Source: Paludibacter sp. | GTDB taxonomy: Bacteria; Bacteroidota; Bacteroidia; Bacteroidales; Paludibacteraceae | Direction of reading: 5' to 3' | Assembly: GCA_028710415.1 (NCBI GenBank) | Contig: JAQTUE010000004.1 | Span: forward strand, 62,001 to 126,000 | Length of the DNA: 64,000 bases | Shown: one piece after another, positions 33,000 through 42,818 of the stretch | Numbering within the stretch: the first letter of the stretch is position 1 | Layout of the letters: the number at the start of each line of letters is the position of its first letter | Translations under genes and position numbers: made by a program | The notes under the pieces: generated by a model | Database searches by the model: none | The model's input: the letters and a program-made list of their open reading frames with translations, nothing else | Told to the model about the DNA's origin: nothing

Positions 33000-35048
33000 A
33001 TGACTGTATACTCTTCTTTTTCTGACATTGACAAGACACAATGGAAAAAACTTATTTTACAGTCGCCTACTGCAACATTTTTTCAAACCCCTGAATGTTA
33101 TGAGTTTTATTCCTCGTTATCATTTATAAAACCTTTTATTTTTGGTATTTCAGAAAATGACAGGCTTGTGGGTGTACTAAGCGGATATATTGCTTCAAAT
33201 GGAAATACTCTAAAACAGTTTTTTAGTAGGAGAGCAATTGTATGTGGAGGAGTATTATTAGATATAAATATATCGGAAGAAGCATTAAAACAGTTGTTAA
33301 TTGCCGCTAGAAATTCACTAAAACGAAAATCAATCTATTTTGAAATCAGGAATTATATTAATTACTCTAATTACAAGGCAACTTTTGAGTCTGCAGGTTT
33401 TAGCTATATCCCCCATTTAAACTTTCATATCCATACACCTGATGTGGAAACTGCCTTAAAGAATTTGAGTACAACCAGAAGAAGAGAAATAAAACTGTCG
33501 GTTAAATCAGGAGTTGTATGGCAGGAAACAAAAAATAAGGAGGATATTCAGTCTTATTATGCAATCCTACAGGAATTATATACATCAAAGGTGAAGACTC
33601 CATTGTTCCCGTTGGATTTTTTTGAAAAACTGATCATTCACAATAATGGAAAGTTATTTGTAATTAGACTTAATAATAAAATAATCGGTGGAAGTGTTTG
33701 CGTTGTCTTAGCGAATAGAACTGTTTATGAATGGTTTGTTTGCGGGTTAGATGGTCAGTTTAAAAATGTTTATCCTTCAACAATTGCTACCTGGGCTGCC
33801 ATAGAGTATACTGCGTTAAATGATTACAGTTGTTTTGATATGATGGGAGCAGGGAAACCTGATAGTGGATATGGTGTGCGTGAATTTAAATCTAAATTTG
33901 GAGGAAAATTGGTTGAAGATGGTCGGTTTTTATATTTGAGTAATCCATTTTTATTTAAAATAGGAAAAGCTGCAGTCAGTATAATGCGTTATAATTTTAA
34001 AAAGTCAAAAAATACTTCTCAGAATAAAGGAAAAACTTCTTTTTTTACGGTAGAGAATCAAATAAAACAAATTAATTTAGATGAATGGTCTGATTTTGTA
34101 TCAGGACATCCTAATGGAAACATCTTTCAAACACCGGAAATGTATCAGGTGTATCATAAAACTCCCAAGTTTTCGCCTGTTATATTAGTTGCAAAAGATG
34201 AAAAGAATAGGATAGTGGGTTGTTTAATGTCAGTTATTCATCAGGAATATACTGGTTTGATTGGAAAATTTACGGCGCGTTCAATAATAATGGGTGGCCC
34301 ATTGGCAGAGAATAATAATTCTGAAATCCTGGATTTTTTATTAAAAAATTACAACAAACAAGTTCGTTCAAAAGTTATTTATTCTCAATTCAGAAATTTA
34401 TTTGACATGAGCAATTATACCCAACCGTTTACTAAAAATGGGTACCGGTTGGAAGAGCATTTGGATGTGTTGATTGATTTAAAAAGAACAAAAACTGATT
34501 TAGAAGGACAATTACATAAAGAAAGAAAACGGAATATTGCAAAAGCAGAAAAGGAGGGTTTGACTTTTAGAGTGTTGACCGATGAAAAGAACATCAAAAA
34601 TGTGATTTTACTCTTAAAAAAAACGTACAATCGTGTAAAAGTTCCATTCTCCTTTGATAAGTTGTTTTTTAATTCTTATTTCATTTTAGATAACAATGTA
34701 AAATTTTTTGGAGCTTTTTGGGGAGACAAAATGATTGCAGGACAAGTCCGTTTGTGTTATAAAGATACCGTTTATGCCTGGTATGCCGGAAGTGACTCTG
34801 AATATTTTCGAAAAAAACCAAATGATTTTCTATTGTGGAATGTGATTCTATGGTCAAAAGATAATAATTATAGTATTTTTGATTTTGGAGGAGCAGGGAA
34901 ACCGAATGTCCCTTATGGAGTAAGAGATTATAAGTCGAAATTTGGAGGGGAACTGGTCAATTATGGTCGCTATCAACTGGAACATAAAAGATTATTAATG
35001 ATAGTGGGTAGATTTGCCTTTAAACTGTACAAAATCAGAAAGAAATGA
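33000..35048 (+). CDS. Tandem FemAB-like/GNAT-fold acyltransferase (fused duplication)
   Basis: A 682-residue protein of two homologous halves (about 1-340 and 350-682). Each half has a FemAB-like start (PTATFFQTPECYEFY and PNGNIFQTPEMYQVY), the middle block with RREIKLSVKSGV or RKRNIAKAEKEGL, and an end in YGVREFKSKFGGKLVEDGRFLYL or YGVRDYKSKFGGELVNYGRYQLE. Single-domain relatives transfer amino acids to peptidoglycan or modify polysaccharides. No signal or membrane segment. Its stop overlaps the next start (ATGA). In this cluster it probably modifies a surface glycan; substrate unknown. Confidence 0.82.
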   Translation: MTVYSSFSDIDKTQWKKLILQSPTATFFQTPECYEFYSSLSFIKPFIFGISENDRLVGVLSGYIASNGNTLKQFFSRRAIVCGGVLLDINISEEALKQLLIAARNSLKRKSIYFEIRNYINYSNYKATFESAGFSYIPHLNFHIHTPDVETALKNLSTTRRREIKLSVKSGVVWQETKNKEDIQSYYAILQELYTSKVKTPLFPLDFFEKLIIHNNGKLFVIRLNNKIIGGSVCVVLANRTVYEWFVCGLDGQFKNVYPSTIATWAAIEYTALNDYSCFDMMGAGKPDSGYGVREFKSKFGGKLVEDGRFLYLSNPFLFKIGKAAVSIMRYNFKKSKNTSQNKGKTSFFTVENQIKQINLDEWSDFVSGHPNGNIFQTPEMYQVYHKTPKFSPVILVAKDEKNRIVGCLMSVIHQEYTGLIGKFTARSIIMGGPLAENNNSEILDFLLKNYNKQVRSKVIYSQFRNLFDMSNYTQPFTKNGYRLEEHLDVLIDLKRTKTDLEGQLHKERKRNIAKAEKEGLTFRVLTDEKNIKNVILLLKKTYNRVKVPFSFDKLFFNSYFILDNNVKFFGAFWGDKMIAGQVRLCYKDTVYAWYAGSDSEYFRKKPNDFLLWNVILWSKDNNYSIFDFGGAGKPNVPYGVRDYKSKFGGELVNYGRYQLEHKRLLMIVGRFAFKLYKIRKK

Positions 35049-36133
35049 ACATACTTATTGAAATAGGACATCCTGCACACGTTCATAAATTAGCTGCAAC
35101 AATTAAGATTTTAAAAAGTAAAAATCATAAAATTATAGTAGTTACAAAAGAAATTGCATCGGTAAAATTCTTATTGACAAAATTTGATATTCCATTTAAG
35201 ACTATTGGCATAAAAAAGGATAGTTTATTGGGAAAAGGGATCATGCAATTGTGGTATAACCTGTGTTGTTTTATAATTCTAAAACAAGAAAAAATTGATT
35301 TGATAATTGGATGCGTTTCAGCAGCCTATATGACCAGGATAACAAAAATTCCGTCCATATTGATGGACGATGATGATGATGAGGCTGAACCCTTGCTGGT
35401 AAAATATATACATCCATATGTTACGGAGATATTATCGCCTTCTCCTTTAACTGGTAAAAGGCTCAGAAAGGATACCATTTATTATGCAGGGTATCATGAA
35501 TTGGCTTATTTGCATCCGAATCACTTTATTCCGAATGAAAGAGTAATTCATGAAATTGGGCTTGAAGCAGGCGATCCATATTTTATATTACGGTTTAATG
35601 CTTTTAAAGCTCATCACGATTTTGGTGTTGAGGGTCTGTCATTAGAAAACAAACGCAAATTAATTGCTATTCTGGAGACTAAAGGGAAAGTGTTTATTAC
35701 TTCAGAACGTAACCTTGACGAAGAATTTAAAAAATATCAATTACTTTTATCTCCTGAAAAAATTCATTCACTTATTTATTTTGCAACTATGCTGATCGGT
35801 GATAGTCAAACAATGACTTCTGAGGCTGCAGTTTTAGGAACACCAGCAATAAAATGCAATACTTTCGCCGGAAAATTAGCCATTCCGAATGAATTAGAAA
35901 TCAAATATCAACTTTGTTTTTCATATTTGCCAGAAGATTCAGATAGATTTTTCTCAAAAATAGAAGAATTATTATGTATTCCTGAATTAAAAAAAGAGTT
36001 TTTGAAAAGGAGAGAGAAATTAATAACTGATAAAATTGATGTGACAGCCTTTTATGTTTGGTTTATTGAGCATTATCCCGGAAGTGTTATGACACTAAAG
36101 GAAAATCCTAAATTCCAGTTCCAATTTAAGTGA
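35045..36133 (+). CDS. DUF354-family glycosyltransferase-like protein
   Basis: A 362-residue DUF354 protein with a GT-B-like fold: MNILIEIGHPAHVHKL opens the N-terminal Rossmann domain, MDDDDDEAEP is the acidic loop seen in the family, and LIYFATMLIGDSQTMTSEAAVLGTPAIKCN is the C-terminal nucleotide-sugar-binding part typical of UDP-sugar epimerases and transferases. Members occur in surface polysaccharide gene clusters; the reaction is not defined. Translationally coupled to the tandem FemAB-like gene. Confidence 0.85.
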   Translation: MNILIEIGHPAHVHKLAATIKILKSKNHKIIVVTKEIASVKFLLTKFDIPFKTIGIKKDSLLGKGIMQLWYNLCCFIILKQEKIDLIIGCVSAAYMTRITKIPSILMDDDDDEAEPLLVKYIHPYVTEILSPSPLTGKRLRKDTIYYAGYHELAYLHPNHFIPNERVIHEIGLEAGDPYFILRFNAFKAHHDFGVEGLSLENKRKLIAILETKGKVFITSERNLDEEFKKYQLLLSPEKIHSLIYFATMLIGDSQTMTSEAAVLGTPAIKCNTFAGKLAIPNELEIKYQLCFSYLPEDSDRFFSKIEELLCIPELKKEFLKRREKLITDKIDVTAFYVWFIEHYPGSVMTLKENPKFQFQFK

Positions 36134-36200
36134 TGACTGTTTTATTTCTTTTCTTTAACACCCTCTTATAGTACATAGCAAGGTGTCTACTAAAATATAA

Positions 36201-37046
36201 TTGAATATGCCCATTGATTTTACATTAAAAGCCTACCGGCAATTATTAATTGCATTAAAGCAGTCAGATTATTCGTTTTATACTTTTGAAGATTGGTGTG
36301 ATAAAAAAGCACAGGGTCGGTATGTTTTATTACGTCATGATGTAGATTTAAAAGCAGCAAATTCTTTGGCAATTGCAAGAATTGAAGCTGAACTGGATAT
36401 TCGTTCAACGTTTTATTTTAGAATAGTGCCTCAAAGTAATCAGCCAGAAATAATCAGATCTATTGCAAATTTGGGACATGAAATTGGGTATCACTATGAA
36501 GATTTATCGATATTCAAAGGCGATACTGGAAAAGCTATTGAACATTTCATAAGTAAGTTAGACTATTTTCGTCAGTACTATCCGGTACGGACCATTTGCA
36601 TGCATGGAAGTCCCACATCGAAATGGGATAACAGAGACCTTTGGAAAACCTATAATTATAAGGATTTTGGCTTAATTGGTGAACCCTATTTTGACTTGTT
36701 GAATCATAAACAAGATCAATATCCGGAATCAAACCTGAGATATTTTACGGATACGGCTCGCATGTGGGACGGTTTAAAGTATAATATTAGAGATAAATTT
36801 ACAAGAAAACAGGATTCCAATGATATAATAGATGGATCATTACTTCCTGCCTTACTGTCATTACATTCAACTTTTAATTTTATAGACTGGTTAAAAACTA
36901 AGCCGGATCAAAATACTCTGATGATAACTACTCATCCTCAACGTTGGACTGATAATTATAGTGAATGGTTAATTGAATTATTTATGCAAAAACTAAAAAA
37001 CTCAATTAAAAAACATATTGTAAAAATGAGTTCGATAAGTGATTGA
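36201..37046 (+). CDS. Polysaccharide deacetylase-like protein
   Basis: A 281-residue protein with the NodB-type opening YVLLRHDVDLKAANSLAIARIEAE and RSTFYFRI, then HEIGYHYED and MHGSP. These fit the metal-binding Asp and His of carbohydrate esterase family 4-like enzymes in a cytosolic form found in glycan clusters. No signal peptide. It may remove acetyl groups from a sugar intermediate. Lies 67 bp after the DUF354 gene on the same strand. Confidence 0.78.
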   Translation: MNMPIDFTLKAYRQLLIALKQSDYSFYTFEDWCDKKAQGRYVLLRHDVDLKAANSLAIARIEAELDIRSTFYFRIVPQSNQPEIIRSIANLGHEIGYHYEDLSIFKGDTGKAIEHFISKLDYFRQYYPVRTICMHGSPTSKWDNRDLWKTYNYKDFGLIGEPYFDLLNHKQDQYPESNLRYFTDTARMWDGLKYNIRDKFTRKQDSNDIIDGSLLPALLSLHSTFNFIDWLKTKPDQNTLMITTHPQRWTDNYSEWLIELFMQKLKNSIKKHIVKMSSISD

Positions 37047-37241
37047 TAATTATTGATTAAAAAGAAATTTTATAGGCGTTTATTCTAATGTGGGCTGTAA
37101 ATCAGTTTAATGTAAATCGTTAAATTTAAATTGCTTAAATTATATTTGTAATTTAATTGACAATATAGTATTAAAAAAAAATCACTAACATTTTTATGCC
37201 AATTCGAGGGGCATTTCCTATTAAACTGCAGTTTTTTATAT

Positions 37242-37249
37242 TATATTTG
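37242..37249 (+). promoter_or_regulatory. -7 box (TATATTTG) of the sugar transferase gene
   Basis: TATATTTG fits TAnnTTTG and lies about 65 bp before the start at 37315. The -33 TTG is not clear (TTA at 37221-37223). Confidence 0.45.
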
Positions 37250-37314
37250 CACTGTAAACCATCAATGTTAAAGGTGGTTGTTTTCAAAATTAAAACGCCT
37301 CTGATAATTTTAAT

Positions 37315-38874
37315 ATGCGAATCCCAACTTTCAATAAATTAGAACATTATTTACGTTTGAAAATAATTTACAAACCAGCCTATTTTTATTTAATTGTTGA
37401 TCTATTTATACTCATTTTCAGTTTAGATATAGTTTTAAATTTCTTTCCTTTTACTACCAATTCCCCCTTTGATAAATATTTTACCCCTTCTTTGTTCTTT
37501 ATTTGTTTATGGGTTGTTTTCTCATACTTTCTGAAGAGATACAGGCCATTAAAAAAGCAACAATTACTCCAAATCACTTTACGGTTATTCTACGTTTCCA
37601 TTCTCAATTTTGTCGTGTTCTTTTCGATCATACATTTTTACTTTAAATCATATTCGGGATTTGTTCTTCTTGCCACTGTTGCAGGCTCTGTAAATGTGAA
37701 TTATATGTTTATTTCGCTTTATTTTGCTTACAGGTATGCAGTAGAATATAATGAAATAACAAATAAACCAATAGACGAAAGAATTAATGCAGTTGTAAAA
37801 CCATCAATTCCATTAGACTCAGAGAGCTATGATCAATTAAAATCGACCATTAAATTATATTCATCAGCTAAAGTTTTAATGTTTTTAGAAACTCATATTG
37901 AATTATCAAATGGAAGTACGTTGGTTTATCTGACGAATGATGTTGCTAATTTACAAATGAATCCCAATTATCAATATTCAAATATTATACAACTTGAAAG
38001 ATTAAATAACGTAAGAAATATCAATAAAAAATTATCGGTAATTAATGAAAAATTGCCAGATAATGGCATTTTTGTATGTTGTTTTGAATCCAAAAGCACA
38101 CGAAAGAAGAAAATTATAAAACGTATTCCAAAAGGCTTGAATTATTTTTTGTATTTTTTTGATTATCTCTTTAGGAGAGTTATGCCAAAGGTTTTTATAA
38201 CCCGAAAATTACACTATTTAATTTCTCGCAATGACAAACGTATATTCTCAAAAGCTGAAGTTCTTGGAAGATTATATTGTCAGGGATTTAAAGTCGTTTT
38301 AGAGAAAAAAATCGGACAATTGACATATGTTATTTCCCAACGGAATAAAGAGCCAGAATTAGTTCAAAAAAAGTACTATGGAACTCTAATTCGTTTAAAA
38401 CGATTTGGAAAAGATAAGAAGTCAATAAAAGTGTATAAAATTAGAACGATGCACCCTTATTCGGAATATTTGCAAAGTTATATTTACGATCGTCATAGAT
38501 TAAATAGCGAAGGAAAATTTAATAAAGACTTGCGAATTACCACCCTGGGACGATTTATGCGTAAATACTGGTTAGACGAGTTACCTATGATATTCAATAT
38601 TTTAAAAGGAGAAATGAAAATTGTAGGAGTTCGCCCATTAAGCATGCAATATTTTAGTCTATACGATATTGAATTGCAGGAAAAACGTATTAAATATAAA
38701 CCTGGATTATTGCCTCCTTATTATGCTGATATGCCTAAGACATTTGACAAAATTCAAGAATCTGAGATGAGATATCTTGTTGACTGTGAAACCAACGGTG
38801 TATTCAAAACTGATTTAAAATATTTTGTAGTAATTGCAAAAAATATAATCTTTAAAAAGGTGAGAAGTGGCTAA
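37315..38874 (+). CDS. Polyprenyl-phosphate sugar transferase (WcaJ/WbaP-like)
   Basis: A 519-residue protein. About four membrane segments lie in the first 150 residues (ILIFSLDIVLNFF, LFFICLWVVFSYFL, LNFVVFFSIIHFYF, FVLLATVAGSV). The catalytic bacterial sugar-transferase domain occupies about 365-515: VYKIRTM, DLRITTLGRFMRKYWLDELPM, FNILKGEMKIVGVRPL, KPGLLPPYY. Such enzymes start repeat-unit synthesis by moving a sugar-1-phosphate to undecaprenyl phosphate. The middle (about 160-300) is variable and of unknown role. Last of the glycan genes here. Confidence 0.88.
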   Translation: MRIPTFNKLEHYLRLKIIYKPAYFYLIVDLFILIFSLDIVLNFFPFTTNSPFDKYFTPSLFFICLWVVFSYFLKRYRPLKKQQLLQITLRLFYVSILNFVVFFSIIHFYFKSYSGFVLLATVAGSVNVNYMFISLYFAYRYAVEYNEITNKPIDERINAVVKPSIPLDSESYDQLKSTIKLYSSAKVLMFLETHIELSNGSTLVYLTNDVANLQMNPNYQYSNIIQLERLNNVRNINKKLSVINEKLPDNGIFVCCFESKSTRKKKIIKRIPKGLNYFLYFFDYLFRRVMPKVFITRKLHYLISRNDKRIFSKAEVLGRLYCQGFKVVLEKKIGQLTYVISQRNKEPELVQKKYYGTLIRLKRFGKDKKSIKVYKIRTMHPYSEYLQSYIYDRHRLNSEGKFNKDLRITTLGRFMRKYWLDELPMIFNILKGEMKIVGVRPLSMQYFSLYDIELQEKRIKYKPGLLPPYYADMPKTFDKIQESEMRYLVDCETNGVFKTDLKYFVVIAKNIIFKKVRSG

Positions 38875-38941
38875 AATGAAGAATTAATGTGGAAATAATA
38901 TAGAGATATAAAATTATAATTAATTAGCTTAATAAGTATTT

Positions 38942-40933
38942 ATGGAAGAAGAAAAAATCACAGGCTTACCTGAAAATGCATCCCGTGAACTCCAGGAAGG
39001 AGAAGAATACAAACCTTTATTGTCACCTGACAGGAATTATCCCGAAGTTAATGCCCGATCTGTTTCATGGGGATTATTGATGGCTGTTCTTTTCTCAGCA
39101 GCCGCCGCCTATCTTGGATTGAAAGTAGGACAGGTATTTGAAGCTGCAATCCCAATTGCGATTATTGCAGTAGGCCTTTCCTCAGCTTCTAAACGTAAAA
39201 ATGCACTGGGTGAAAACGTAATAATACAATCCATTGGTGCCAGTTCGGGAGTGGTAGTAGCCGGAGCAATTTTTACATTACCGGCTCTGTATATTTTGCA
39301 GGCAAAATATCCCGGAATTACTGTCAGTTTTATGCAGGTATTTCTGTCATCATTGCTCGGTGGTGTATTAGGAATTTTATTCCTAATACCGTTCAGAAAG
39401 TTTTTTGTATCCGATATGCACGGTAAATATCCATTTCCGGAGGCTACAGCGACAACTCAGGTATTAGTTTCCGGGGAAAAGGGTGGTGATCAGGCAAAAC
39501 CTCTTATTCTTGCGGGAATTATTGGTGGTTTATATGATTTTATAATTGCTACATTCGGAACATGGTCTGAAACCTTCACATCAAGAGTTTTGCCTTTTGG
39601 AACCGAAATTGCTGAAAAAGAAAAAGTTGTTTTTAAAGTAAATGTTGGAGCTGCAGTTCTAGGTTTGGGTTACATTGTTGGACTAAAATATGCTACCATT
39701 ATATGTGCTGGTTCAGCCTTAATATGGTTTGTATTTGTTCCGGTTATGCCTCTATTAAATGATAGCGTATTACATATACTAAATCCGGGGTTTACCGGAA
39801 TTCTCACCGATTTCTCACCTGAAATTATTTTTAAAACATTTGCAAGGCATATTGGAATCGGTGGAATTGCCATGGCAGGTATTATAGGAATAATAAAATC
39901 GAGAGGTATCATAAAAAGTGCCATTGGTTTAGCTTCCAGTGAATTTAAAGGTAAAGGTCAAGTGATAAGTGCTGATATTAAACGTACTCAACGTGATATA
40001 TCTATGAAAATAATTGTGATCGGTGTCATAATTGCTTTAGTTGCTACTTTTATTTTCTTTTATTTCGGAGTTGTTCATAATTTGATGCATGCGGTGGTTG
40101 GTATTATTGTAGTTGCGGTTATTGCTTTTTTGTTCACGACAGTTGCTGCAAATGCAATTGCAATTGTGGGAACAAACCCGGTTTCAGGAATGACTCTCAT
40201 GACTCTAATTCTAGCTTCTGTTGTAATGGTTGCAGTGGGATTAAAAGGAACAACCGGCATGGTTGCAGCATTAGTGATAGGAGGAGTTGTTTGTACTGCT
40301 TTATCAATGGCTGGAGGCTTTATTACTGACTTGAAAATAGGATACTGGATTGGTACTACACCAGCGAAACAAGAAACATGGAAATTTTTGGGTACTCTGG
40401 TTTCTGCTGCAACTGTCGGTGGAGTAATCATGATTTTGAACAAAACTTACGGTTTTACCGGAGATGGAGCTTTAGTAGCACCTCAGGCAAATGCAATGGC
40501 CGCTGTAATTGAACCTTTAATGTCAGGAGTTTCAGCTCCATGGTATCTGTATGCAGTTGGTGCAGTAATTTCTCTTATTCTTACTTATTTCAATATCTCA
40601 GCCTTAGCTTTTGCACTGGGCATGTTTATTCCTTTAGAACTTAATACACCATTAATCATTGGTGGTGCTATCAGTTGGTACGTTTCTACAAGAAGTAAAG
40701 ATAAAGCTCTTAATACAGCCCGCCAGGAGAAAGGTACATTGCTTGCTTCGGGTTTTATAGCTGGTGGTGCTTTAATGGGCGTAGTGAGCGCAGCATTACG
40801 TTTTGGAGGCATTAATCTGATGAGTGATGAATGGGTAGAAAGTTCAGGAGCACAATGGCTGGCATTAGTTATGTATGGTGCAGTGATTGGTTATTTTGTT
40901 TGGGATTCGATGAGGGCTAAGTCTGAAAAATAA
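38942..40933 (+). CDS. OPT-family oligopeptide transporter
   Basis: A 663-residue integral membrane protein with about 15 hydrophobic segments. NARSVSWGLLMAVLFSAAAAYLGLKVGQVFEAAIPIAII is the diagnostic OPT start, followed by GENVIIQSIGASSG and FPEATATTQVLVSGEKGG. Bacterial OPT proteins import small peptides or metal-siderophore-like complexes with protons; which applies is unknown. A bidirectional terminator follows. Confidence 0.92.
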   Translation: MEEEKITGLPENASRELQEGEEYKPLLSPDRNYPEVNARSVSWGLLMAVLFSAAAAYLGLKVGQVFEAAIPIAIIAVGLSSASKRKNALGENVIIQSIGASSGVVVAGAIFTLPALYILQAKYPGITVSFMQVFLSSLLGGVLGILFLIPFRKFFVSDMHGKYPFPEATATTQVLVSGEKGGDQAKPLILAGIIGGLYDFIIATFGTWSETFTSRVLPFGTEIAEKEKVVFKVNVGAAVLGLGYIVGLKYATIICAGSALIWFVFVPVMPLLNDSVLHILNPGFTGILTDFSPEIIFKTFARHIGIGGIAMAGIIGIIKSRGIIKSAIGLASSEFKGKGQVISADIKRTQRDISMKIIVIGVIIALVATFIFFYFGVVHNLMHAVVGIIVVAVIAFLFTTVAANAIAIVGTNPVSGMTLMTLILASVVMVAVGLKGTTGMVAALVIGGVVCTALSMAGGFITDLKIGYWIGTTPAKQETWKFLGTLVSAATVGGVIMILNKTYGFTGDGALVAPQANAMAAVIEPLMSGVSAPWYLYAVGAVISLILTYFNISALAFALGMFIPLELNTPLIIGGAISWYVSTRSKDKALNTARQEKGTLLASGFIAGGALMGVVSAALRFGGINLMSDEWVESSGAQWLALVMYGAVIGYFVWDSMRAKSEK

Positions 40934-40980
40934 TAATTCAATAATTTAATTTTCTATTTGTCGATAATCATTCATAAATT

Positions 40981-41015
40981 AAAGAGGCTGATCTTTTTAT
41001 TAGATCAGCCTCTTT
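40981..41015. terminator. Bidirectional terminator between OPT gene and asnB
   Basis: AAAGAGGCTGATCT pairs with AGATCAGCCTCTTT around 7 nt, between two convergent genes. Confidence 0.85.
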
Positions 41016-41050
41016 AATTTGTAACATTACATAATTCTTATGTTTGTCAT

Positions 41051-42721
41051 TTATTTGTAACCTTGTTCGTGTACGCTTTTTATAGATCGACCTGAAGGAT
41101 CATTCATGTTTTTAAAAGCAGCATCCCATTCCAATGCAATCTCAGTACTGCAAGCGACTGAAGGTACTGAAGGAACACACATAGAAGCTGATTTTGAAGG
41201 GAAAAAGTCAGTGAAAATGGTGCGATAGTAGTATTCTTCCTTATTCATAGGAGGATTAATCGGATAGGTTTCTGTGACATTTGCCATTTGTTCGTCAGTT
41301 ACTGATTCTGTAGTCAATGCACGAAGTGAATCAATCCAGTTGTAACCAACGCCATCAGAGAATTGTTCCTTTTGACGCCAAGCAACACTTTCTGGAAGAT
41401 AACTTTCGAATGCTTTACGTAAAATCCATTTTTCCATTTTTCCGTTGCTTCCTGCCATTTTATCTTTTGGATTAAGTCTCATGGCTACATCCATAAATTC
41501 TTTATCCAGAAATGGTACACGGCCTTCTACACCCCATGATGCAAGTGATTTGTTGGCGCGCAGGCAATCGTATAAGTGAAGTTTATCGAGTTTACGAACG
41601 GTTTCTTTGTGTAATTCCTCCGCATTCGGTGCTTTATGAAAATAAAGGTATCCTCCGAATATTTCATCTGCACCTTCACCTGACAATACCATTTTAACGC
41701 CCATGGATTTGATAACGCGTGATAAAAGGTACATAGGGGTACTGGCACGTATTGTAGTTACATCATATGTTTCAACATGATAAATTACATCTCTGACTGC
41801 ATCCAATCCTTCCTGCACAGTGAAATGAATTTCATGATGAATGGTACCAATATGATCAGCCACTTTACGGGCGGCAATCAAATCCGGAGATCCCTCCAAA
41901 CCAACAGCAAATGAGTGAAGTTGTGGCCACCAGGCCTCTTCAGTATTTCCTGATTCAATTCTTTTTGCTGCATATTTTTTTGCTACTGCAGATATAATCG
42001 ATGAATCCAATCCTCCGGAAAGTAATACTCCATAAGGAACATCTGCCATCAATTGACGTTCTACTGCTGCTTCCAGCGCATCACGCAATACATCAATATC
42101 AGAAACATTATCTTTTACTGCCTCAAAACTCTGCCAGTCACGGGAATACCATTGAGTTGGCTTTTTATCCGGACTATAATAATACTGTCCAGGTAGAAAT
42201 TCTTCAATCTTAGTGCAATAGCCTTCTAATGCTTTCAATTCAGATGCCACGTAGTAGGTACCTTCCTGATCCCATCCCTGATAAAGTGGAATAATACCGA
42301 TATGATCCCTGCCAATCATATAAATGTCCTTTTCGATATCATAAAGGGCGAAGGCAAATATACCATTCAAATCTTCCATGAAATTTGGACCTTTTTCCCT
42401 GTAAAGAGCAAGAATTACTTCACAATCAGACTTGGTAAGAAATTCATATTTACCTTCAAATTGCTTCCGTATTTCCTGATGATTATAAATCTCACCATTT
42501 ACAGCTAACACTAATTTTCCGTCTTTACTGTAAAGTGGTTGTTTCCCTGATTCAGGATCAACAATTGATAACCTCTCGTGTGCCATAATGGCTTTTTCAT
42601 CAGAATAAACTCCTGACCAATCCGGCCCACGATGCCGTATACGTTTAGACATTTTTAATACTTGCGGCCGCAAAGCCTGGACCGGTTGTTTTATGTCAAA
42701 TGCACATACTATTCCACACAT
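41051..42721 (-). CDS. asnB: Asparagine synthetase B (glutamine-hydrolysing)
   Basis: A 556-residue AsnB. MCGIVCAF gives the N-terminal nucleophile Cys2 of the glutaminase domain (to about 190), with RHRGPDWSG and AVNGEIYNH. The synthetase domain has the ATP loop LLSGGLDSSII and SGEGADEIFGGY. It makes asparagine from aspartate with glutamine nitrogen. It closes the nitrogen-assimilation island, downstream of gltBD on the same strand. Slightly longer C-terminus than the E. coli form, as in other Bacteroidota. Confidence 0.96.
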   Translation of the reverse strand: MCGIVCAFDIKQPVQALRPQVLKMSKRIRHRGPDWSGVYSDEKAIMAHERLSIVDPESGKQPLYSKDGKLVLAVNGEIYNHQEIRKQFEGKYEFLTKSDCEVILALYREKGPNFMEDLNGIFAFALYDIEKDIYMIGRDHIGIIPLYQGWDQEGTYYVASELKALEGYCTKIEEFLPGQYYYSPDKKPTQWYSRDWQSFEAVKDNVSDIDVLRDALEAAVERQLMADVPYGVLLSGGLDSSIISAVAKKYAAKRIESGNTEEAWWPQLHSFAVGLEGSPDLIAARKVADHIGTIHHEIHFTVQEGLDAVRDVIYHVETYDVTTIRASTPMYLLSRVIKSMGVKMVLSGEGADEIFGGYLYFHKAPNAEELHKETVRKLDKLHLYDCLRANKSLASWGVEGRVPFLDKEFMDVAMRLNPKDKMAGSNGKMEKWILRKAFESYLPESVAWRQKEQFSDGVGYNWIDSLRALTTESVTDEQMANVTETYPINPPMNKEEYYYRTIFTDFFPSKSASMCVPSVPSVACSTEIALEWDAAFKNMNDPSGRSIKSVHEQGYK

Positions 42722-42818
42722 AATATTTAGCCTCTCTGTTAATCTTCTTTATTAATTAGAAGAAATTGTTTTATAGTTTTATTTAAAGTCTTATTGTTTC
42801 AAAATAAACAGGTTCAGA

